15,465 nt of DNA from Deltaproteobacteria bacterium. GTDB taxonomy: Bacteria > Desulfobacterota > Desulfobacteria > Desulfobacterales > JAUVVS01. Location of the stretch: assembly GCA_030604545.1 (NCBI GenBank), contig JAUVVS010000010.1:1-15465 (forward strand), read 5' to 3'. The first letter of the stretch is position 1, and every line of letters begins with the position of its first letter. The position numbers were made by a program, and so were the translations under genes. Below, in pieces: positions 1 through 6,698 of this stretch. The notes beneath the pieces were generated by a model. The model ran no database searches and was not told where the DNA came from. It saw only the letters and a program-made list of their open reading frames with translations.

Positions 1-563
1 CCTTAATAATAATGGCTAATTTAGGTTCGATTCAAACCGCCTGGTTTATTTCCCTTTTATTTGGAGCCGGTATGGGTTCTGTACTGATACTACGCTGGCT
101 CTGGGAAAGGATAAACCTCTATTCTGAGCTGGCCGCTATGGCTGTTTCTCTTATTGTCGCCCCTATACTTTTAGTAGTTACTGATGAAGAGTGGGTTAGA
201 CTTGGTAGCATGTCTTTGGTTTCAACTCTGGCGGCTATATTGGTGACTTATTTTACCTCTACTACTAAACAAGAGGTTTTGAATAAGTTTTATAAGAGTG
301 TTAATCCATGTGGTTTCTGGCGTAAAACTGCTGTTGCGCTTGGTCTAGACGGCAGTGATCCCTTGAAAAAATTACTCTTGCGTTTAAAATCTGTGGCCAT
401 AACTTCTGTTTCACTATTTGCATTGTTAATCGGTGTTGGGAAATTACTGCTCCTCTTACCGGGAGATTCCAGAATATGGCCCTGGATATTTATTATTATT
501 TCACTGGCATTGATACCATTATGGTGGAAAGATGTTGTGAAACCGGCAGATGAAAAAGAATAA
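1..563 (+). CDS. Sodium:solute symporter (SSS/SGLT-like), C-terminal part, cut by window edge
   Basis: This is the C-terminal part of a membrane transporter. The frame is open to the left edge (codons from base 3, no stop), so the ATG at 12 is internal and the true start lies outside. The stretch LRWLWERINLYSE, about 27 residues after that Met, matches the LRW-W-RIN-WSE block typical of the C-terminal half of SGLT-like sodium/solute symporters in Bacteroidota-type bacteria. Hydrophobic segments precede and follow it (around residues 9-27, 40-57, 65-82 and, further on, 127-149 and 156-170), and the protein ends in a charged cytoplasmic-looking tail. It sits 33 bases before the phosphoglucomutase-phosphorylase gene on the same strand, which suggests that it imports that enzyme's disaccharide substrate with sodium. 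The substrate cannot be read from this part. The family call is fairly sure; the sugar specificity is inference. Confidence 0.8.
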   Translation, partial: LIIMANLGSIQTAWFISLLFGAGMGSVLILRWLWERINLYSELAAMAVSLIVAPILLVVTDEEWVRLGSMSLVSTLAAILVTYFTSTTKQEVLNKFYKSVNPCGFWRKTAVALGLDGSDPLKKLLLRLKSVAITSVSLFALLIGVGKLLLLLPGDSRIWPWIFIIISLALIPLWWKDVVKPADEKE

Positions 564-596
564 GTGAAACATTGTCTGGGAAGTGATTGTTTTTTT

Positions 597-3500
597 ATGT
601 CTGATTTTAGTTTTGATGCTGTTATATTTGATCTTGACGGTGTTATTACTGATACCGCCTTAGTCCACAGTACCGCCTGGAAACAAATGTTTGACGAATT
701 CCTGAAGCTTCATTCGGAGCGATCGGGAACAACGTTCCGCGAGTTTACTCACCATGGCGACTATTTACCCTTTGTTGATGGTAAACCACGATATCGAGGA
801 ATAGCCTCTTTCCTTCAGTCACGTCACATAAAAATACCTTATGGAAATCCGGATGATGAGACTTCTCAGGATACGATTTGCGGATTGGGGAATCGAAAAA
901 ATGAAATATTCAATGATCTAATTGATAAAGGAAATCTGGTTGTATATGAATCCACCATAAATTTTATCAGAGAACTATTGGAGAACAACATTCGGGTGGG
1001 AGTTGCTTCATCCAGTGAGAACTGTCAAAAAATTTTACAAGCGGCAGGATTGGAGAGACTTTTTGAAACCAGGGTAGATGGCGTTGTTTCAGCAGAGCTT
1101 GGTTTAAAAGGCAAACCTGAATCTGATATTTTCACAACTGCCTGCGATAATCTCGGTGTTCATTATGACAGAGCAATAATTGTTGAGGATGCTGTCTCCG
1201 GTGTACAGGCCGGTAAAAATGGTCAATTTGGATTAGTACTAGGCATTGCCCGTGAAGATAACCGGAAAGAGCTGCTACGGAATGGTGCTGATATCGCCAT
1301 AAATGATATGGCCGAAATAGATCTGGAGAAAATTGAAAATTGGTTTAAGAGTGGATTACAGGACGATCAGTGGAGGTTAACATATATTGATTACGAGCCC
1401 AAAGAAGAAGCGACGAGAGAATCGCTATGTGCTGTGGGCAATGGCTATTTTGCTACACGTGGTGCATTTGAAGAAACAGAGGCTAATGGAATTAACTATC
1501 CCGGAACTTATGTAGCCGGATTGTATAACCGGCTGGAATCAGAAGTAGCTGGTAAAAAGATTATTAATGAAGATATTGTTAACTGCCCCAACTGGTTGCC
1601 ACTGACTTTTAAAATTGAAGACGGTGAATGGCTGGATTTAAATAAAGTTAAAATACTTGATTTCAAACGCTGGCTGGATTTCCGCGACGGCACGTTTTAC
1701 AGAGAATCTATTGTTAAAGACAGTCAAGGAAATAAAACGTTTATCCGCGTAAAAAGAATTGTCAGCATGGCAGATGCACATCTTGCCGGATTGCAGTATA
1801 GCATTTCACCCTTAAATTATTCTAAAAAGATCACTATAAAATCGGGATTAAACGGACAAATTATTAATGCCGGTGTAGATCGTTACAAACAACTAAAGTC
1901 AAAACACTGGCAGCCGCTCAATGCAGGTGGAGAAGATAATATCAGTTTTATCGTTTTACAGACAAATCAATCCGGTATTATTATTGCCGAAGCTGCCAAA
2001 CTTCTTATCAGCATTAATAAGAAACGACTTGAACATGATATAAATTTAAAACAGGAAAAAGGAGCTGTTTATTCTACATTCGATTTAGAAATCGGGAAAA
2101 ATCAATCTCTTACTATTGATAAAATTGTTTCTATTTATACATCAAAGGATTGTAGAAATCCACGGAAGGAAGCGCTTGAGGCGCTGAGTAAAATATCGGG
2201 ATATCCTGGCCTATACAAAGAAAGTCGAACGGTTTGGTCAGATTTATGGAAAAATATTGATATAAGAATAACGGGTGCGCGTCAAACTCAAAAGCTCCTC
2301 CGTCTGCATCTTTATCATACACTCATTACTGCTTCAGCGCATAACGCTTTTATCGATACTGGCATACCGGCTCGTGGATTACACGGCGAAGCTTACCGTG
2401 GACATATCTTTTGGGACGAGATGTTTATTCTGCCCATATATTTTATGAATCTTCCGGAAACAGCTAAATCGGTGCTACTTTACAGATACCGCAGACTGGA
2501 CAAAGCCAGGGCTTCAGCCAAAGAATGTGGCTTTAACGGTGCAATGTTTCCCTGGCAAAGCGGGAGTGATGGGCAGGAGGAGACACAAATCCTTCACATG
2601 AATCCTATGTCCGGAAAGTGGGGACCGGACTATAGTTCCTTACAGCGCCATGTTTCACTTGCCATTGCTTATAATATCTGGCAATATTTTAATTTCACCG
2701 GTGATGTAAAATTTTTAGAAGATTATGGGGCTGAAATGTTTCTGGAGATTTGCCGTTTTTGGGCCAGTAAAGCTCAATTCAACAAAAAGATCAAACGGTT
2801 TGATATTGACCGAATTATGGGACCGGATGAATATCATGAAGCCTACCCGAATTCCAAAGAGGGTGGGTTGAAAAATAATAGTTATACGAATATTATGACC
2901 ATATGGATTTTTAACTGTGCTTTAGATATACTCAATCTTCTCGAAGAATCAAAAGGCCAACAAATATGTAAAAAGATCGAACTAAAGCAGGATGAATTAT
3001 CCTATTGGGAAAAAATTAGCGCAGAATTATCTATACCGATTTCTGAAGATGGGATTCTGGAACAATTTGATGGATATTTTAAACTTAAGGAATTCGACTG
3101 GGAAAAAAATAAAGCCAAATATGGAAAAATAAATCGTTTGGATCGCATTCTCAAAGCGGAGGGAAAAAGTCCTGATGATTATAAAGTTGCCAAACAGGCA
3201 GACGTTTTAATGTCATTCTATAATCTAGGGGAAGATGCAGTACATAAAATACTTAAAAAAACCGGATATCATTCCCGGGACGATCTTTTAAAAAGAAATT
3301 TTGATTATTATTTCAAACGAACGTCACACGACTCTACTTTAAGTAAATTGGTCCACTCGTATTTGGCAGGATTAGCTGGTTATGATAATCTGAGCTACCA
3401 ACTTTATTCGGATGCATTAAAAAGCGATCTTCAGGATGTTCAGGGCGGTACTGTAAAGGAAGGAATACACACCGGGGTTATGGGGGGATCTGTTTTCCTT

Positions 3501-3746
3501 GCTTTAAAATCATACGCCGGATTGAAAATTAAAGATAATAAGATACACCTGAATCCTAAATTGCCGGCCACCTGGAAAGAAATATATTTTACTTTTAAAT
3601 TCAGAGAATATAGATATTATTTTGAAATTACCCCGCAAAAGATAAGGACAAGGACAGAAAAAAGAAATCAAAAGGATGATTCGCTGTTTATCAACCGACA
3701 GGAAATAAAACTTAAGGGTAATAGCTGGCAAGTTGTTGAATTGTAA
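597..3746 (+). CDS. Fused beta-phosphoglucomutase (HAD) - GH65 glycoside phosphorylase
   Basis: A two-enzyme fusion of 1049 residues. Residues 1-250 are a HAD beta-phosphoglucomutase: FDLDGVITDT holds the nucleophile Asp12 and acid/base Asp14, followed by the cap, the SSS motif near 138-140, Lys173 (GKPESD) and the acidic pair Glu197-Asp198. From about 256 to the end it is a GH65 inverting phosphorylase: GYFATRG near its start, RGLHGEAYRGHIFWDE in the catalytic barrel, GPDEYH with the expected general acid Glu745, NSYTN, and VKEGIH (954-958) in the phosphate-binding region. Such enzymes cleave maltose, trehalose, kojibiose or nigerose with phosphate to give beta-glucose-1-phosphate; the first domain would turn this into glucose-6-phosphate. 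The LHMNP-containing segment resembles uncharacterised GH65 proteins, so the exact disaccharide is unknown. A GTG at 564 would add 11 residues; I prefer ATG 597, which begins right before the HAD fold. It lies between a symporter and a P-loop kinase gene. Confidence 0.92.
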   Translation: MSDFSFDAVIFDLDGVITDTALVHSTAWKQMFDEFLKLHSERSGTTFREFTHHGDYLPFVDGKPRYRGIASFLQSRHIKIPYGNPDDETSQDTICGLGNRKNEIFNDLIDKGNLVVYESTINFIRELLENNIRVGVASSSENCQKILQAAGLERLFETRVDGVVSAELGLKGKPESDIFTTACDNLGVHYDRAIIVEDAVSGVQAGKNGQFGLVLGIAREDNRKELLRNGADIAINDMAEIDLEKIENWFKSGLQDDQWRLTYIDYEPKEEATRESLCAVGNGYFATRGAFEETEANGINYPGTYVAGLYNRLESEVAGKKIINEDIVNCPNWLPLTFKIEDGEWLDLNKVKILDFKRWLDFRDGTFYRESIVKDSQGNKTFIRVKRIVSMADAHLAGLQYSISPLNYSKKITIKSGLNGQIINAGVDRYKQLKSKHWQPLNAGGEDNISFIVLQTNQSGIIIAEAAKLLISINKKRLEHDINLKQEKGAVYSTFDLEIGKNQSLTIDKIVSIYTSKDCRNPRKEALEALSKISGYPGLYKESRTVWSDLWKNIDIRITGARQTQKLLRLHLYHTLITASAHNAFIDTGIPARGLHGEAYRGHIFWDEMFILPIYFMNLPETAKSVLLYRYRRLDKARASAKECGFNGAMFPWQSGSDGQEETQILHMNPMSGKWGPDYSSLQRHVSLAIAYNIWQYFNFTGDVKFLEDYGAEMFLEICRFWASKAQFNKKIKRFDIDRIMGPDEYHEAYPNSKEGGLKNNSYTNIMTIWIFNCALDILNLLEESKGQQICKKIELKQDELSYWEKISAELSIPISEDGILEQFDGYFKLKEFDWEKNKAKYGKINRLDRILKAEGKSPDDYKVAKQADVLMSFYNLGEDAVHKILKKTGYHSRDDLLKRNFDYYFKRTSHDSTLSKLVHSYLAGLAGYDNLSYQLYSDALKSDLQDVQGGTVKEGIHTGVMGGSVFLALKSYAGLKIKDNKIHLNPKLPATWKEIYFTFKFREYRYYFEITPQKIRTRTEKRNQKDDSLFINRQEIKLKGNSWQVVEL

Positions 3747-3763
3747 CAGAGAGAAAGTAAATA

Positions 3764-4399
3764 ATGTTAGAAGATGTTTTATTGATTAAAGAAAAACACC
3801 ACAAAGCCGCCGATATGATTTATCAAAAACTCAAACCATCATTGATTTCCAACAGGTTGGTAATTGCCGTCTGTGGTGAATCAGGCGCCGGTAAATCTGA
3901 ATTAGCCCATGTCCTCGGCAGAAAAATTAGGAATGAAGATAAGCTCGTAAAAATATTGCACAGCGATAATTATTATAAAATCGCGCCGCGAATGAAAACA
4001 GAATGGCGTAAGAAACATGGACTTAAAAGCATAGGAATCGATGAATATAACTGGGATCTTATCAACCGTAATATTCAGGAATTCAGAGAAGGTAAAAAAG
4101 CGACTATGCCATGTATTGATTTGCTAACAGATCTGGAAGATGAACTCATTACAGATTTTGCTCTTATAGATTATCTTATTGTAGAAGGATTATATCCATT
4201 TAAGGCGGATGTTGATTACAGGATATTTATCGACCTGACATACCATGATACAAAAAAAAGTCAGGTATTACGTGGCAAAGAACCACAGAATGAATTTAGA
4301 TTAAAAGTACTGAAACGTGAGCATGAAGTTGTGCAATCATTGCGCCCGATGGCAGATCTGATTGTGACTAAAGATTTCGATGTACTGACGGCTGATTAG
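3764..4399 (+). CDS. Uridine kinase-like P-loop kinase
   Basis: A 211-residue cytoplasmic protein of the phosphoribulokinase/uridine kinase fold. Residues 38-45 (GESGAGKS) form the Walker A loop; HSDNYYK (66-72) matches the substrate-proximal DNFY-type motif; YLIVEGLY (137-144) is the Walker-B-like strand; and an Arg-rich segment follows at 169-185 as expected for the lid. The start is supported by a purine-rich GAGAGAAAG 5-14 bases upstream. It follows the phosphoglucomutase-GH65 gene by 17 bases, so they are almost certainly co-transcribed. True uridine kinases salvage nucleosides, but a stand-alone copy in a disaccharide phosphorolysis operon may instead phosphorylate a sugar or another small molecule; the sequence alone does not say. 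Fold confident, substrate unknown. Confidence 0.82.
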   Translation: MLEDVLLIKEKHHKAADMIYQKLKPSLISNRLVIAVCGESGAGKSELAHVLGRKIRNEDKLVKILHSDNYYKIAPRMKTEWRKKHGLKSIGIDEYNWDLINRNIQEFREGKKATMPCIDLLTDLEDELITDFALIDYLIVEGLYPFKADVDYRIFIDLTYHDTKKSQVLRGKEPQNEFRLKVLKREHEVVQSLRPMADLIVTKDFDVLTAD

Positions 4400-4493
4400 C
4401 CTCCGGCGGACTTTTTTACCCACCCCCGATTCCTCCCTGCAATCTGTATAGACTGGAGAGATGGGTAACACTATATGTCCTTTCTGCTTGGGC

Positions 4494-4555
4494 AAAAAAC
4501 TCTCCCCCTGACCCCCTTTTCTTACCAAGAGAAGGGGCCGGGGGATGAGTTTTTT
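4494..4555. terminator. Large bidirectional hairpin terminator between convergent genes
   Basis: AAAAAACTC (4494-4502) is the exact complement of GAGTTTTTT (4547-4555). Inside it CCCCC (4504-4508) pairs with GGGGG (4540-4544), and CCCC plus TTTTCTT (4513-4523) pairs with AAGAGAA plus GGGG (4527-4537), leaving an ACC loop. Read on either strand the stem ends in a run of six T, as a Rho-independent terminator needs. It lies between the + strand kinase-like gene and the - strand GH13 scar/GH1 gene. The GC-rich core also looks like dispersed repeats in related genomes, so it may be a mobile palindrome doing duty as a terminator. Confidence 0.75.
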
Positions 4556-4636
4556 AATTAGAAAAAAAGATTATATGCATCGTACTACTCATCCAATACT
4601 CCATCAAGCGGCTAAGGATCTGAGCAGAGAAAGCTC

Positions 4637-5029
4637 TCAATTACCCAATATTACCCCAGAATATGGTGGCAGGGAGATTTTTCCCGGATTGTTAGGTTTA
4701 TCTATTCCTATACCAAACAGGAAATGTTTGCATTCGGTTTGATTTTTAAACGCAACAGAGGTTTCTCCAAGATTTATCAGGACAAGAGCAGCTTCGTCAT
4801 TGCTTATTCGGCGATAAGCGAGCAGGTTTTTCTCAGTATCCGGATTGTCGATCAGTTGGATATTTCCTTCTCGAATCGCCACTTCCATCACGCCAAATGT
4901 ACCAGTCTCTTTTAGGATTATCCCGGCTGCTGCGTGATTCCTGGAACCAGGGGTGCTTGATCAATGTATGGTTCATCACCATATCGAGAAGTATACGCAT
5001 CCCTCTTTTATGGACCTCATTGATCAAAA
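4637..5029 (-). pseudogene. Scar of a GH13 alpha-glucosidase gene (two out-of-frame pieces)
   Basis: Read on the - strand, 5029 down to about 4892 encodes an N-terminal catalytic-barrel piece: INEVHKRGMRILLDMVMNHT contains GH13 conserved region I (D-x-V-x-NH), followed by HPWFQESRSSRDNPKRDWYIW as in oligo-1,6-glucosidase/alpha-glucosidase-type enzymes. From about 4895 to the stop at 4637, in another frame, comes the C-terminal beta-domain piece: REGNIQLIDNPDTEKNLLAY, then LVLINLGE and a terminal LPPYSGVILGN. The first ~60 residues and some 350 central residues, including the nucleophile, acid/base and third Asp regions, are missing, so it cannot be an active enzyme. The 5' end is fused to the end of the GH1 gene. 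It was probably a GH13 gene lying downstream of GH1 on the same strand and lost by at least two deletions. Family assignment is from recalled motifs. Confidence 0.82.
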
Positions 5030-6486
5030 CCGTTGTTTTTTATGCAGGACTGGAAGTCAAACGCGCTATCTTTCCAAATCCGTTCCTGGTTTTCGAAATT
5101 TACATAGATCAGGCCAAAGCGGTTTTTATACCCAAAGACCCATTCGAAATTGTCAAAACAGGACCACACGTAATATCGTTGAAGTTTAACTCCCGCTTGA
5201 ATGGCTCGGTGTGCCTCTGCAAAATGTCTTTTTAGATAATCCCGGCGCAGCGCGTCGTGCACACATCCGTCGATCAAACTATCATCCTCACTGCCAAAAC
5301 CTGCTCCATTTTCAGTGATATAGATCACCGGATGGTCATATTCAGTATCAATTCGAACCAGCAGATCATACAAACCTTCAGGATATACTTCACCATTAAA
5401 GGCTGGGCGCTCGTCAGAATTTAGCAATATCTCTATTCCAAACCGCTTGGAATCTGAATTTGCTTTTACCCTCGTTGGGGAATAGTAATTGACACCCAGG
5501 AAATCGGCACGATTCTTCTTGATCAATTCCATATCACCTTCCTGGATCCCGATATTCGCATGTTTGAGATAGAGTACCCGGATATCCTCAGGATATGCAC
5601 CCTTTAAAACAGGATGCAAAAACCAGCGGTTATGTAGTCCGTCTTCCACCAATGCTGCATCCCGGTCGGCTTCTGAATCCGTTTCCGGGTAGACAGGAGA
5701 GATACTTAACGTCATGCCGATTTTACCAGACAGACCAAGAGAGCGATAAATTTTAATTGCTTTCGCATGCGCGAGTATCCAATGGTGGGTTTCAATCGCC
5801 TGCTGGGCAATGAGCGCTCCTGGGATAGCAAAGGGATTGCTAATGGGTTCAATTGTGGGATCTAGCCTGCTTCGTAAGAAGGAGCCTATCATCATACGGT
5901 CAATAAAGGGCTCATTAAAGGTAATCCAGGTCTTGACCCGGTCTCCAAAGGCTTTAAAGACAATTTCAGCATAATCGGTAAACCATTTCACCGATTCGCG
6001 ATTGCGCCACCCCCCGCGATTCGCCAAAGCCTGCGGCAGATCCCAGTGATACAACGTAATGGCCGGTTCAATTCCTGCTTTTTGAAGTTCATCAATCAAA
6101 CGTAGATAATAATCAATCCCCGCTTGGTTGACCTCACCGGTACCTTCCGGAAGAATACGGGTCCAGGCAATCGAAAAGCGATAACTTTGTATCCCCATTT
6201 CTTTCAGCAAGGCCACATCTTTTTTGTACCGGTGGTATTGGTCAATTGCCACATTGCCGGTCTCCCCTCCGGCCAGTTTATACTGGTTTGTATAGGTATC
6301 CCATACAGAAGCGCCTTTGCCGTCTTCCTGATAGGCGCCTTCAACCTGGTAAGCAGAGGTGGCCGTGCCCCAGACAAAGCCTTGTGGAAATGTAATATTA
6401 TGCACTTTGGACTCCTTGTTGGTTGAACAACTACATAAGGAGATAGTCAAAACGAACCATGCTACGAGTAACAAAATTGTTTTCAT
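5017..6486 (-). CDS. GH1 beta-glycosidase (beta-glucosidase-like) lipoprotein
   Basis: A 489-residue family 1 retaining beta-glycosidase that hydrolyses beta-glucosides or related beta-linked sugars. Residues 1-19 are a hydrophobic signal ending in a lipobox-like LCSC with Cys20 as the lipid-anchor site, so the enzyme is probably exported and membrane-anchored; many GH1 enzymes are cytoplasmic. The family N-terminal mark FPQGFVWGTATSAYQVEGA starts at 33. TFNEP holds acid/base Glu192, ITENG holds nucleophile Glu392, and WSCFDNFEW (441-449) is the sugar-binding segment. Length is normal for GH1 plus a signal. A strong AGGAGG (bases 6494-6499) stands 7 bases before the ATG. The last residues after IKNNG and the stop codon overlap the start of the GH13 scar, so the natural C-terminus was probably replaced by a few residues; the catalytic fold looks complete. 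Confidence 0.93.
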   Translation of the reverse strand: MKTILLLVAWFVLTISLCSCSTNKESKVHNITFPQGFVWGTATSAYQVEGAYQEDGKGASVWDTYTNQYKLAGGETGNVAIDQYHRYKKDVALLKEMGIQSYRFSIAWTRILPEGTGEVNQAGIDYYLRLIDELQKAGIEPAITLYHWDLPQALANRGGWRNRESVKWFTDYAEIVFKAFGDRVKTWITFNEPFIDRMMIGSFLRSRLDPTIEPISNPFAIPGALIAQQAIETHHWILAHAKAIKIYRSLGLSGKIGMTLSISPVYPETDSEADRDAALVEDGLHNRWFLHPVLKGAYPEDIRVLYLKHANIGIQEGDMELIKKNRADFLGVNYYSPTRVKANSDSKRFGIEILLNSDERPAFNGEVYPEGLYDLLVRIDTEYDHPVIYITENGAGFGSEDDSLIDGCVHDALRRDYLKRHFAEAHRAIQAGVKLQRYYVWSCFDNFEWVFGYKNRFGLIYVNFENQERIWKDSAFDFQSCIKNNGFDQ

Positions 6487-6555
6487 CAGAAAACCTCCTA
6501 ATTTTTAATCCACCCCCCATTCACAAGGGTTAACAAATAATCAACACTGGTATAT

Positions 6556-6656
6556 GAGTTTATTTCTTTGGAGATAAAGTGCTATGAGAACACCATCGAA
6601 TGCTAAGCCTGAAAATAGGGCATTCACTGAGGCAAACATATCTCCAAATAAACCTC
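6556..6656. repeat. Imperfect inverted repeat between GH1 and PP2C genes
   Basis: GAGTTTATTTCTTTGGAGATA (6556-6576) is mirrored by TATCTCCAAATAAACCTC (6639-6656): GGAGATA and TTTATTT pair exactly, with a small internal loop, around a spacer of 62 bases. It lies downstream of the phosphatase gene and upstream of GH1 (both - strand). It may fold in RNA as a long-armed stem, or be the ends of a very small element. No other feature seen in this gap apart from the GH1 ribosome binding site. Confidence 0.45.
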
Positions 6657-6698
6657 TATTTCCCCAAGATGAAACATACGAAGTTACAAGAAATCAAG

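Noticed and set aside
564..596. GTG start at 564 for the phosphoglucomutase-GH65 fusion
   Set aside because: The 11 added residues match nothing in HAD proteins and ATG 597 begins right at the fold; not excluded, but less likely.
4390..4417. Possible small terminator just after the uridine-kinase-like gene (GGCT-GATT-AGCC, then TCC-GGC-GGA and six T)
   Set aside because: Stems are only three to four pairs; the large hairpin at 4494 is a far better terminator.
4461..4511. Small ORF MGNTICPFCLGKKLSP with a CxxC
   Set aside because: It is 16 codons, runs into the terminator hairpin and has no convincing ribosome binding site.
4897..5235. + strand ORFs across the GH1 end and GH13 scar
   Set aside because: These are antisense shadows; the - strand shows GH1 and GH13 motifs.
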